Assembly (NCBI RefSeq): GCF_000013885.1
Contig: NC_007964.1
Coordinates: 2,280,001 to 2,344,000 of the forward strand
Source: Nitrobacter hamburgensis X14
GTDB lineage: Bacteria; Pseudomonadota; Alphaproteobacteria; Rhizobiales; Xanthobacteraceae
Direction: 5' to 3'
DNA: 64,000 nt
Part shown: in pieces, positions 1 to 7,988 of the stretch
How positions within the stretch are numbered: position 1 is the stretch's first letter
How the letters are laid out: each line of letters opens with the position of its first letter
Translations under genes and position numbers: made by a program
Notes under the pieces: generated by a model
The model's database searches: none
Told to the model about the DNA's origin: nothing
The model's input: only the letters and a program-made list of their open reading frames with translations

Positions 1-70
1 GCCAGCAGCGAAACAGCAGCCGTTTGCGGCGGTCATCCAGGCCGTCGCTCGATCGTGTCGATCCCGTCAT
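1..70 (-). CDS. sdhE: FAD assembly factor SdhE (5' end only)
   Basis: SdhE helps attach covalent FAD to the succinate dehydrogenase flavoprotein. Only the first 23 codons lie in the window; the gene runs off the left edge. Read from an ATG at 70, the peptide contains the run DDRRKRLLFRCWHRG-type start typical of the family (DDRRKRLLFRCW is visible). It is divergent from recG, an arrangement common in this bacterial group. Most of the protein cannot be checked. Confidence 0.8.
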   Translation of the reverse strand, partial: MTGSTRSSDGLDDRRKRLLFRCW

Positions 71-229
71 CCGTCAATCCCATCCGAACGCCAAAAGCCC
101 GGACGAGCCGGGCCGGCACCATATAGCCCTCGCGGTCGGGGATGTCAGCACCTGTCCGCGCATTGCATAATCCGCAAATTGCATTCAAGGCTTGCGGCCG
201 GTCCACCTCACTTTTTGTCGAAACGCTTG

Positions 230-2329
230 ATGCGCCCTGCACTGCTCAATCCTCTCTTTGCATCGGTGACCAGCCTGTCCGGCGTCGGCCCGAGACAGGA
301 CAAGCTGTTCCGGTATCTGCTCGGGCGCGACGAAACCCCGCGCCTGATCGATCTGCTGTTTCACCTGCCTGGAAGCGTCATCGATCGCAGGGCGCGACCC
401 AAGGTCCGCGATGCCGTTCCCGGCACCGTCGTGACACTGGAGGTGACCGTCGACCGGCATCGCCCTACGCCGTCCGGACGCTCGCGCGCGCCGCATCTGG
501 TCTATGCCAGCGACGAGACCGGGGACGTCGTGCTGACCTACTTCCGCGCCCAGCCGGGCTACGTCGAAAAGTTGCTTCCCGTCGGAACCAAGCGCTACGT
601 GTCCGGCACCGCGCAGATATTCGACGGTAGCTTGCAGATCGTGCACCCCGACCGGGTGGTCGATGAGGCCGGGTTTGCAAAACTTTCGGGCATCGATCCC
701 GTCTATCCCCTCACCGAGGGGCTGGCGCTGGGCTCCTTGCGGCGCGCGATCGCGATGGCCCTGCAAAGGCTCCCCCTATTGCCCGAATGGATCGGTCCGG
801 ACATTTTGCGCCGGTGCAGCTTCCCGCCGCTGGAAGAAGCGCTCCATCGCGTTCACGTCCCGCTGGAATTGACCGACATTCTCCCGGAAAGCCGGTTCTG
901 GTCACGCCTTGCCTTCGACGAGCTGCTTGCCGGACAACTCGCGCTGGCACTGGTGCGCGCGCAGCTTCGCCGGCCGGCTGGAAGCCGACACGCCGGCGAC
1001 GGGCACCTGCGCAACAGGATTATCGACGCGCTTCCCTACGCCCTGACCGCATCTCAACAGCAGGCCGCTGCCGCGATCAGCGATGATTTGCGGCAGCCGG
1101 TGCGGATGCTGAGGTTGCTTCAGGGCGATGTCGGCTCGGGCAAGACGGTCGTCGCGCTGCTCGCCGCCGCCGCGGTGACTGAGGCCGGCAAGCAGACGGC
1201 CCTGATGGCGCCGACCGAAATCCTTGCCCGCCAGCATATCAAGACCGTCGCACCGCTGGCCGACCGGGCCGGCCTGCGTGTTGCGATCCTGACCGGCCGC
1301 GAGAAAGGCAAGGAACGGCGCGAGATCGTTGCACGCCTGGCCAACGGCGACATCGACTTGCTGGTCGGAACCCACGCATTGATCCAGGACGATGTGGCGT
1401 TCAAGGCGCTGGCGCTTGCGGTGGTGGACGAACAGCACCGTTTCGGGGTGCGTGAGCGCCTCGCCCTGACCGCCAAGGGCGAGGCCGTGGATGTGCTGGT
1501 CCTGAGCGCAACACCGATCCCGCGCACGCTCGTTCTCACCTATTTCGGCGACATGGACGTCTCCGAATTGCGCGAAAAGCCCGCTGGTCGGCAGCCGATC
1601 GATACCCGCGCCCTCCCCGACAGCCGCCTGAACGAGGTGATCGAAGCGGTCGGCCGCGCCGTGAAGGCCGGCAAGCTGGTTTACTGGATCTGCCCGCTGG
1701 TCGAGGAATCCGACACCGTCGACCTGACCGATGCTGAGCAGCGCTTCGACAGCCTCAAGGCCCGCTTCGGCGACAAGGTCGGCCTTGTTCACGGCAAAAT
1801 GCGAGGCCTGGAGAAAGATCGCGTGATGGCGCAATTCGCGGCGGCCGAAATCAATCTGCTGGTGGCGACAACCGTCGTCGAGGTCGGCGTTGACGTGCCG
1901 GCGGCGACCGTCATGGTCATCGAGAACGCGGAACGCTTTGGCCTTGCGCAACTGCATCAATTGCGGGGCCGGATCGGCCGCGGCTCGGAGCCATCGACCT
2001 GCCTGCTGCTTTACCGGGAACCGCTGGGCGAGGTGTCAGCCGCACGGCTGCGGGTGATCCGGGAAACCGCGGATGGCTTCCGTATCGCCGAAGAAGATCT
2101 GAAGCTGCGCGGCGAAGGCGACGTGCTCGGGACCCGTCAAAGCGGCCTGCCCGGCTATCGCATTGCGCGCTCCGATGTTCATGCCCAACTCATCACGCAG
2201 GCTCGCGACGAAGCCTTGCGTATCATGAAGCAGAATCCGAAGCTCACGGGCGCGCACGGCGAAGCTTTGCGATGCCTGCTGTATCTGTTTGAGCGCGACG
2301 AAGCGCTGCCCCTGATCGGTGCGGGCTGA
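230..2329 (+). CDS. recG: ATP-dependent DNA helicase RecG
   Basis: A 699-residue RecG, the branch-migration helicase that remodels stalled replication forks and Holliday junctions. An N-terminal OB/wedge region is followed by two RecA-like helicase domains. Walker A is GDVGSGKT, the DEQH box is in VVDEQHRFG, and the C-terminal QLRGRIGRG motif is present. I start at the ATG at 230 (MRPALLNPLFA) rather than the longer frame from 179, because RecG homologues begin near there. It converges on the DUF502 gene, with only 3 nt between the two stop codons. Confidence 0.95.
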   Translation: MRPALLNPLFASVTSLSGVGPRQDKLFRYLLGRDETPRLIDLLFHLPGSVIDRRARPKVRDAVPGTVVTLEVTVDRHRPTPSGRSRAPHLVYASDETGDVVLTYFRAQPGYVEKLLPVGTKRYVSGTAQIFDGSLQIVHPDRVVDEAGFAKLSGIDPVYPLTEGLALGSLRRAIAMALQRLPLLPEWIGPDILRRCSFPPLEEALHRVHVPLELTDILPESRFWSRLAFDELLAGQLALALVRAQLRRPAGSRHAGDGHLRNRIIDALPYALTASQQQAAAAISDDLRQPVRMLRLLQGDVGSGKTVVALLAAAAVTEAGKQTALMAPTEILARQHIKTVAPLADRAGLRVAILTGREKGKERREIVARLANGDIDLLVGTHALIQDDVAFKALALAVVDEQHRFGVRERLALTAKGEAVDVLVLSATPIPRTLVLTYFGDMDVSELREKPAGRQPIDTRALPDSRLNEVIEAVGRAVKAGKLVYWICPLVEESDTVDLTDAEQRFDSLKARFGDKVGLVHGKMRGLEKDRVMAQFAAAEINLLVATTVVEVGVDVPAATVMVIENAERFGLAQLHQLRGRIGRGSEPSTCLLLYREPLGEVSAARLRVIRETADGFRIAEEDLKLRGEGDVLGTRQSGLPGYRIARSDVHAQLITQARDEALRIMKQNPKLTGAHGEALRCLLYLFERDEALPLIGAG

Positions 2330-2332
2330 ACG

Positions 2333-3103
2333 TCAGTCGACCTTTGCAGTCTGGGGCGCAAGGGCAGAATCATTCGCCACGCGCGCCGCTTCGGCCATCT
2401 CTGCAAGAGCCGCGAGCTTCTTCTGCGGGTCGGAATTTGGCTGAACGACGCCCGCGGACATGATCAGAGTTGCCGCTTCCTCCGTGCTCATGTCGATCTC
2501 GACGACCCTGCTCTTGGGTACGTAGAAGAAGAAGCCCGTGGTCGGGTTGGGCGCGCAAGGCAGGAACACGGAGATATGCTCTTCCTGGCCGGGGAGTCGG
2601 GCGGCAACATTCTCACTCGGCACTTGCGAAATGAGGACGATCGACCACATGCCGGGCGACGGGAATTCAACGAGACCAACCCTGCGGAGGCTCGATCCGG
2701 ACCCGGAAAAAAGCGTTTCGAAGACCTGCTTCAGTCCGCGGTAGATCGCCCGCACCACCGGCATCCGGCCCAGCAGTCTTTCGCCAAGATCGACCAGCGT
2801 CCGGCCGATCAGGTTGGCCGTCAGGAAGCCGAGCATCGTCAGCGCGAACACCGCAACGATCAAGCCTGATCCCGGCACTCCGAAAGGCAGATACGTTTCC
2901 GGCCGATACGCGATCGGAACGAACGGCCGGACCAGGCTGTCGACCCAGTTCACGAACCACCAGGTCAGGTAAAGTGTTATAGCAACCGGGCCGGCTACGA
3001 TCAGGCCGGTCAGAAAATAATTCCGGAATCGCGCGATGACGCCGCGGGGCATGTCCGGGTGATGGTCGCCTGGCGCGCCGCTCGAAGGATTGTCACGGGT
3101 CAT
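2333..3103 (-). CDS. DUF502 family membrane protein
   Basis: A 256-residue inner-membrane protein of the DUF502 family, whose function is unknown. Two hydrophobic segments, about residues 28-52 and 75-98, precede a soluble domain with family-typical stretches such as GRMPVVRAIYRGLKQVFETL and NPTTGFFFYVP. The C-terminal tail is Ala/Glu-rich and probably soluble. It is a stand-alone gene convergent with recG. I infer nothing about its role beyond a membrane location. Confidence 0.85.
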   Translation of the reverse strand: MTRDNPSSGAPGDHHPDMPRGVIARFRNYFLTGLIVAGPVAITLYLTWWFVNWVDSLVRPFVPIAYRPETYLPFGVPGSGLIVAVFALTMLGFLTANLIGRTLVDLGERLLGRMPVVRAIYRGLKQVFETLFSGSGSSLRRVGLVEFPSPGMWSIVLISQVPSENVAARLPGQEEHISVFLPCAPNPTTGFFFYVPKSRVVEIDMSTEEAATLIMSAGVVQPNSDPQKKLAALAEMAEAARVANDSALAPQTAKVD

Positions 3104-3206
3104 CGTAGTTCCAGATTAAAGACGTCAAAATGACTGATATCTGCTCATATAGGCATTCTAGCAGACTTTACATGCGGCGCGATGGACCGCCCTGCGGCCT
3201 GCGGTC

Positions 3207-5033
3207 TTATTCGACAGTGACGGATTTTGCCAGATTGCGCGGCTGGTCGACATCCGTGCCCATTACGACCGCGGTATGGTAGGCCAGCAACTGCACTGGA
3301 ACCGCATAGACCAGCGCAGCAAAAGTGGCTGCCATGTCGGGCAGGATAATCGTCACCAGCGACTCGATAGTCGCCTCCGCTGCCCCCTTTGCGTCGGTCA
3401 TGAGAATGATGTTGCCGCCTCGCGCCGCCACCTCTTGCATGTTGGACACGGTCTTTTCGAAAACGCGATCATAAGGGGCGATCACCACCACCGGTATGTT
3501 CTCGTCGATCAGGGCGATCGGTCCATGTTTGAGTTCGCCTGCGGCGTAGCCTTCCGCATGGATGTAGGAAATTTCCTTGAGTTTGAGCGCCCCCTCCAGC
3601 GCAAGCGGGTAGCTGGTGCCTCGCCCGAGATACAGGACGTCCCTTGATTTGGCGATGTCGCGCGCGAGCCTGTCGATCTGCGGTTCGGTGTTCAGCGCTT
3701 CCGACATCAGTCGCGGAATTTCGATAAGGCCGTGCACAAGCCGGGATTCGTCCTCTTCGGATAGTTCGCCGCGCGCCTTGCCGGCGGCGATCGCGAGCGC
3801 CGCAAGCACCATCAACTGGCAGGTGAAAGCCTTGGTCGAAGCGACGCCGATCTCAGGGCCTGCCAGGGTTTGCAGCATCGTCTCGCTTTCCCGGGCGATC
3901 GTCGATGTCGTCACGTTGACGACCGACAGCGTATGCAGCCTGTGCTCCTTCGCATAACGAAGTGCCGCGAGCGTGTCAGCGGTTTCGCCGGATTGCGAAA
4001 TGAAGATGGCGAGGTCGCCCTCGCTGAGCGGCGCTTCACGATAGCGAAATTCCGATGCGATATCGATCTCGACGGGCAGCCGGGCCAGACGCTCCAGCCA
4101 GTATTTTCCGATGTAACCGGCGTAATTCGCGGTCCCGCACGCGATGATCGAGACCCGCTTGATATCACGAAAATCGAACGGAAGATTCACCGGAAGCAAC
4201 ACACGCTCCGCTGCCATGTCGACATAGCGGGCGAGCGTATGCCCGACCACTTCGGGCTGTTCGTGGATTTCCTTGGCCATGAAGTGACGAAAGTTGGCCT
4301 TGTCCACCAGGGAGGTCGAGGCGCTCTGCTTGACGACGTCGCGCTGAACGACGGCGCTCCGGTGGTCGTAGACGGTCGCGCCCTCGCGGGTCAAAACCGC
4401 CCAGTCGCCGTCCTCGAGATAGCTGATCGTATCGGTAAACGGCCCCAGCGCGATCGCGTCCGATCCCAGATACATCTCGCCGTCGCCATACCCGATGGCC
4501 AGCGGAGGTCCGTTGCGCGCACCGATCAGAATGTTATCGTCGGCTGCGAAGATAAAACCGAGGGCGAAGGCGCCGCGAAGCCGCGACAACGTGGCTTTGA
4601 CCGCTTCGACCGGGTTGATGCCGGCGGCAAGATAGCCGTCGACGAGATGCAGAACCGTCTCGGTATCGGTTTCGGTCTTGAAGACCGCTCCTTTTTTCTG
4701 AAGCTCTTCGCGCAGTTCGCGGAAATTTTCGATGATTCCATTGTGAACGACGGCCACACGCTCGGTCGCGTGCGGGTGCGCGTTGTTCTCGGTCGGCTTG
4801 CCGTGCGTTGCCCAGCGCGTGTGTCCGATCCCGACGCGCCCGGCCAGCGGTTCGGCCCGCAGGCGCGCCGCCAGGTTCCGCAGCTTGCCCTCGGAGCGAC
4901 GACGCGCCAGATGCGTTCCCTCCAGTGTCGCGATGCCGGCGGAATCGTAGCCGCGGTATTCGAGGCGCTTGAGCGAATCAACCAATTGATCCGCAACGGG
5001 ACTGCGTCCCAAAATTCCGACAATGCCGCACAT
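3207..5033 (-). CDS. glmS: Glutamine-fructose-6-phosphate aminotransferase (isomerizing)
   Basis: GlmS makes glucosamine-6-phosphate from fructose-6-phosphate and glutamine, the first step to UDP-GlcNAc for peptidoglycan and lipid A. The protein has 608 residues, the usual length. The start must be the ATG at 5033, because it exposes the catalytic N-terminal Cys of the glutaminase domain (MCGIVGILG). Two SIS sugar-isomerase domains follow, and the end KSVTVE is the conserved active-site tail. glmU, often the upstream neighbour, is absent here. The region past its stop, a Tn7 attachment site in other bacteria, is empty. Confidence 0.97.
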   Translation of the reverse strand: MCGIVGILGRSPVADQLVDSLKRLEYRGYDSAGIATLEGTHLARRRSEGKLRNLAARLRAEPLAGRVGIGHTRWATHGKPTENNAHPHATERVAVVHNGIIENFRELREELQKKGAVFKTETDTETVLHLVDGYLAAGINPVEAVKATLSRLRGAFALGFIFAADDNILIGARNGPPLAIGYGDGEMYLGSDAIALGPFTDTISYLEDGDWAVLTREGATVYDHRSAVVQRDVVKQSASTSLVDKANFRHFMAKEIHEQPEVVGHTLARYVDMAAERVLLPVNLPFDFRDIKRVSIIACGTANYAGYIGKYWLERLARLPVEIDIASEFRYREAPLSEGDLAIFISQSGETADTLAALRYAKEHRLHTLSVVNVTTSTIARESETMLQTLAGPEIGVASTKAFTCQLMVLAALAIAAGKARGELSEEDESRLVHGLIEIPRLMSEALNTEPQIDRLARDIAKSRDVLYLGRGTSYPLALEGALKLKEISYIHAEGYAAGELKHGPIALIDENIPVVVIAPYDRVFEKTVSNMQEVAARGGNIILMTDAKGAAEATIESLVTIILPDMAATFAALVYAVPVQLLAYHTAVVMGTDVDQPRNLAKSVTVE

Positions 5034-5383
5034 GCGGATCAATATCTCCAAGATCGCAGAAAAATTGCAGAAAAGGCTCGTGCCCTCTTAACGAAAAGCC
5101 TGGAACGCAAGGAAACAATAATTATTGCCGATTGCGACAGGGTTAAATCACCGCGATGGCCGGCGACGTCATAACGTAGCCGCCCCCCGATTAACCGCTC
5201 GGTAACCTCGATGTCCGTGGACCGACAATCCGTCGCATCAAGGATCGCGCCGTAAGTCACCGATGTTCGGTGCTCAAAGCCGCTTTGAATTTTAACGCGC
5301 GATTGAAACAATTTTAGCGATTCCTGCAACGGGAGCCCAAACCCTTTTTGTCACGGTGTGCGCAAGAAAAAAGTGAGGCACAC
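5034..5383. other. Intergenic region upstream of glmS
   Basis: This stretch separates the divergent glmS and a small ORF. It must hold the glmS promoter, but I see no convincing promoter, operator or RNA structure. Open frames here have no family resemblance and poor starts. Confidence 0.4.
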
Positions 5384-5578
5384 ATGAGTGAAGTCGAGTT
5401 TGAACGGTTGCTTAGCGCAGTGAGCGCCGCGATCGCTCCGCGCATTGAAGAAGCCATGCTGAACGGCCTGTCGGATTTCGACGAGCTGCATTTCGACAAG
5501 CCGCCGCAGGCTGCTAACGACAATCAGGTCGCCTGGCCGTTTTTTCCTTTTCCCGATGGATGGAACGGTGCTTGCTGA
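5384..5578 (+). CDS. Small conserved hypothetical protein
   Basis: A 64-residue acidic protein with no signal peptide or membrane segment. I use the ATG at 5384 (MSEVEFERLL) rather than the longer frame from 5348. A predicted helix (residues 1-35) is followed by PPQAANDNQ and an aromatic tail ending PFFPFPDGWNGAC. Codon use looks like that of real genes in this genome, and the PxAANDN run recurs in short alphaproteobacterial proteins. The function is unknown. Confidence 0.55.
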   Translation: MSEVEFERLLSAVSAAIAPRIEEAMLNGLSDFDELHFDKPPQAANDNQVAWPFFPFPDGWNGAC

Positions 5579-5660
5579 ATGATACGGCGAGCCTGATCGG
5601 CGCATCGGTAAAGATTAAAAGATTCATCAAATAATCATCGTAAGATATTGATTATGTTGA

Positions 5661-5734
5661 TGGAGGCCACGTCCGGAATTGAACCGGAGTACACGGTTTT
5701 GCAGACCGTTGCGTAACCACTCCGCCACGTGGCC
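5661..5734 (-). tRNA. tRNA-Cys (anticodon GCA)
   Basis: The complementary strand folds as a 74-nt tRNA with an encoded CCA end. The acceptor stem is GGCCACG/CGTGGCC, the anticodon loop is CTGCAAA (GCA), and the T loop is TTCAATT. The 5' part of this gene is duplicated at 7076-7094. Confidence 0.95.
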
Positions 5735-5735
5735 C
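5717..5735. repeat. 19-bp direct repeat, copy 1 (tRNA-Cys 5' part)
   Basis: The 19 bases covering the acceptor and D-arm start of tRNA-Cys recur exactly at 7076-7094, in the same orientation. The copies bracket a 1.34-kb segment. Confidence 0.8.
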
Positions 5736-5854
5736 CTTGGCCCGGGATGATTATAGAGTGTCAGCCACTTAGGCAACCTTGCTGAGACGTGGATTGCTGA
5801 GAAATCTGAAACTGCGATCTGCGGCATTTCTGAAACTGCTGTCCACGTTGCGTT

Positions 5855-5944
5855 CTAGAGCCTTATCAGAAGCGGGCTTTATGATTTTGATTGACGCGTT
5901 TTCTTCCCGCGAACCGGTACCCACTTCGCTCGAAAACGCTCTAA
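5855..5944 (-). repeat. Dispersed ~100-bp palindromic repeat, copy R1
   Basis: A 90-bp copy of a repeat with CTAGAGC/GCTCTA(G) ends and a core GACGCGTTTTCTTC..GAACCGGTACCCACTT. Homologous copies lie at 6898-6997 (opposite orientation) and 27930-28036. This copy has lost part of the internal hairpin. Confidence 0.85.
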
Positions 5945-5976
5945 ACGATGCATGAGGCTGTGCTCCCAACGCACAG

Positions 5977-6126
5977 CTCGGACTTCCATCGCCCGTCGTC
6001 GAATCGCTCGACGCGCGATTCCGTACCGTGTGTGATGTGGAGCATTCACCCTGGTTCTACGATGATGACGACCTGTCGATACCGGCCCGCCTGAAAACGG
6101 CCACAGAATTGCAGCTCTTTTCCTGA
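5977..6126 (+). pseudogene. Possible C-terminal gene remnant
   Basis: An open frame with no start codon ends in TGA at 6124-6126. It would encode protein-like sequence including PSPVVESLDARFRTVCDVEH and PWFYDDDDLSIPARLKTA. It lies between repeat R1 and the methyltransferase gene. I read it as the tail of a gene truncated when the island formed. I do not recognise the family, and chance is not excluded. Confidence 0.3.
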
Positions 6127-6188
6127 CTGGACCACCATGGAGACTTCACCAAATTCTCCAGCCATTAAAGCGGTTGACGAGGGATTTC

Positions 6189-6839
6189 ATGGTTGCAGAT
6201 GGGCTTCCCGAGGACCCGTATTTATATTTCGGCAATCTCGGTAAAACAGAGCCGCAGTACAAGATCCCTAATTTCGTTGGTCTTTGTCTCGTTCCTCGAT
6301 CTGAACGAGAGATCAAGCACGATTTGAACGATCCGCTTCCGGTGCCGGACAATTCGATCAAAAAGATCCAGGCGCAGGATGTGATGGAGCACATCCCGAA
6401 AGATCGCGTTCCAAGTCTTTTGGATGAGGTCTATCGCGTATTGGTGCCGGGTGGCATTTTCCGCCTCAGTGTGCCGGACTATCGCAGTCCTCTACTTAAG
6501 GCGCGGACTGTCTTTGATCATAAAGGGAACGTGCTCGCTGACTTGATGATGGGCGCGAAAGTCGAGTACGACACCAAAAATGCAGCCTACAAGACGGTAT
6601 TCATGACCGATGGTTCTGCCCATCTATGGTTTCCAACCTACGAGCATGTGCTAGATTTGATCCTGCGATCCGAGATCAGGAAATCTTCGAAAATCACCTT
6701 CCACCATTATTGGCTGGACGATGAGACTTCGGTGACGAATTCATTTCCCGAGAACGAAATGTTCGTTTTCAGGTGTCCTCCGCGGGACCTGAGGGCCGGC
6801 GGCAAGGCTATTTCGATCATCGTTGATTTCATCAAATAA
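6189..6839 (+). CDS. SAM-dependent methyltransferase-like protein
   Basis: A 216-residue protein resembling class I SAM-dependent methyltransferases. The recognisable block is HDLNDPLPVPDNSIKKIQAQ followed by DVMEHIPKDRVPSLLDEVYRVLVPGG, matching the post-II/III motifs of the methyltransferase-11 fold. The glycine-rich motif I is not obvious, so the N-terminus may be divergent or truncated. I start at ATG 6189; a TTG at 6174 in frame would add five residues. It sits alone between inverted copies of a dispersed repeat, inside a segment bracketed by tRNA-Cys sequence, so it was probably acquired. The substrate is unknown. Confidence 0.6.
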   Translation: MVADGLPEDPYLYFGNLGKTEPQYKIPNFVGLCLVPRSEREIKHDLNDPLPVPDNSIKKIQAQDVMEHIPKDRVPSLLDEVYRVLVPGGIFRLSVPDYRSPLLKARTVFDHKGNVLADLMMGAKVEYDTKNAAYKTVFMTDGSAHLWFPTYEHVLDLILRSEIRKSSKITFHHYWLDDETSVTNSFPENEMFVFRCPPRDLRAGGKAISIIVDFIK

Positions 6840-6897
6840 GGCTTTTCCAGTTCACGCCCTTCAGGGTTGCCTAAAAATCCTGATGTTGCGAATGCTG

Positions 6898-6997
6898 GAG
6901 CGTTTTCGAGCGAAGTGGGTACCGGTTCGTGGGAAGAAAACGCGTCAAATCAAAATCATAGAGCCCGCTTCTGCCATCAGAAGCGAAAAGGCTCTAA
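6898..6997 (+). repeat. Dispersed ~100-bp palindromic repeat, copy R2
   Basis: A copy of the repeat at 5855-5944, in opposite orientation, and closest to the copy at 27930-28036. It includes the short hairpin CTTCTGCCATCAGAAG at one end. R1 and R2 form an inverted pair around the methyltransferase gene. Confidence 0.85.
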
Positions 6998-7075
6998 TCA
7001 GGCCGTACCGCACGGACCCGATGTCGCGCTGGCACAAGCTGCGATATGCGACCCCTGCGCAACCATCGCAACCTG

Positions 7076-7094
7076 CCACTCCGCCACGTGGCCC
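7076..7094. repeat. 19-bp direct repeat, copy 2 (tRNA-Cys fragment)
   Basis: An exact copy of 5717-5735, the 5' end of tRNA-Cys. The sequence beyond it does not fold as a tRNA, so it is a remnant, probably an attachment-site copy. The rest of 6998-7198 holds no gene that I can see. Confidence 0.75.
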
Positions 7095-7198
7095 TCGAAT
7101 CGGATCAAGATAGATCCTCCGCTTAGGCAAGCTGCTCGTGCAGGCCACGAAAAGGTTCTGAAATTCGATACCCTTCGACGACCTGCCGAAACGGTTGG

Positions 7199-7933
7199 TC
7201 AGGCGCGGCGGCGCCGATAATCCCTGCTCGGTTTCGGCCGGGGCGCGAGTTCGGGCATCGTCGCCTGGACCTCACGATATTTCGCCAGCATCCGCTCAAA
7301 ACTCGCGAGCAAAGTCGTCTCGATGTCCGGACGATTTTCGAGACCGGCGAGCATCATCGCCGCGGCCTCGATCGTGGCGAGCCCGTCCCAACGAGGCTCC
7401 CTGCGAAGCTTGCCATAACGTGAGGGCTGGCGCGGTCCCAGAATGATGCGCTGGCATTTGAGCATCCATGCGTTGCGCCACCACAGCGCCTTGGCCTGGC
7501 TCCAGGTGCCGTCTAGCAGCACCAAACCCTCGATGTCCGCGAGGATGGCGCGCTGACCGTCCTCCATCTCGCCCTTGCGGTTGATCGCCACGATCGCGCG
7601 GTCGGTGTTGAGATCGTCGGCCCTGGCCGATCCGAGATAAAGCACCGCCCAGCGCGACGGATCATGCACCGTCCGGCCCAGCGCCCGGGACAGGCTCGGC
7701 CAGGACAGCCCGATCTTCAGCACGGCGTCCTGGAAATGTAACGCCGTCAGCCGGGCGGTCCCGAGAGCCCTGTCCTGCTCTTGGGGATGCTGCAGGATCA
7801 AGAGCGATGTCCTGTTCCTGATCGGCTCGACGCTGTCGCAAATGCAGAGTGCCAACGGTTTGTGGCACCGTTGGCAATCCGGAATCGCGTCCTGCCTTGT
7901 GTCAGCGGCGGCCATCTCGGAGTTCCTGGACAT
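7199..7933 (-). CDS. tapT: tRNA-uridine aminocarboxypropyltransferase (DTW domain)
   Basis: A 244-residue DTW-domain protein. This family moves the 3-amino-3-carboxypropyl group of SAM onto a tRNA uridine (acp3U47). An N-terminal Cys pattern CQRCHKPLALCIC (residues 20-32) looks zinc-binding. The signature appears as LLDGTWSQAKAL, followed by PSRYGKLRREP. It is monocistronic and faces away from the island on its right flank. The N-terminal start MSRNSEMAAADT could be replaced by the Met at residue 7. The symbol rests on family membership only. Confidence 0.85.
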   Translation of the reverse strand: MSRNSEMAAADTRQDAIPDCQRCHKPLALCICDSVEPIRNRTSLLILQHPQEQDRALGTARLTALHFQDAVLKIGLSWPSLSRALGRTVHDPSRWAVLYLGSARADDLNTDRAIVAINRKGEMEDGQRAILADIEGLVLLDGTWSQAKALWWRNAWMLKCQRIILGPRQPSRYGKLRREPRWDGLATIEAAAMMLAGLENRPDIETTLLASFERMLAKYREVQATMPELAPRPKPSRDYRRRRA

Positions 7934-7988
7934 TGCCCGCTATACGCCGCGCCCGTCCATCCGGCAAGGAAACCGATCGCCGTCCCGC

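Noticed and set aside
3104..3206. glmS downstream region as an occupied Tn7 attachment site
   Set aside because: No end repeats, duplication or tns genes are there; the DUF502 gene follows directly.
5039..5329. A 96-codon minus-strand frame upstream of glmS
   Set aside because: No recognisable domain or ribosome site; it fills what is probably the glmS promoter region.
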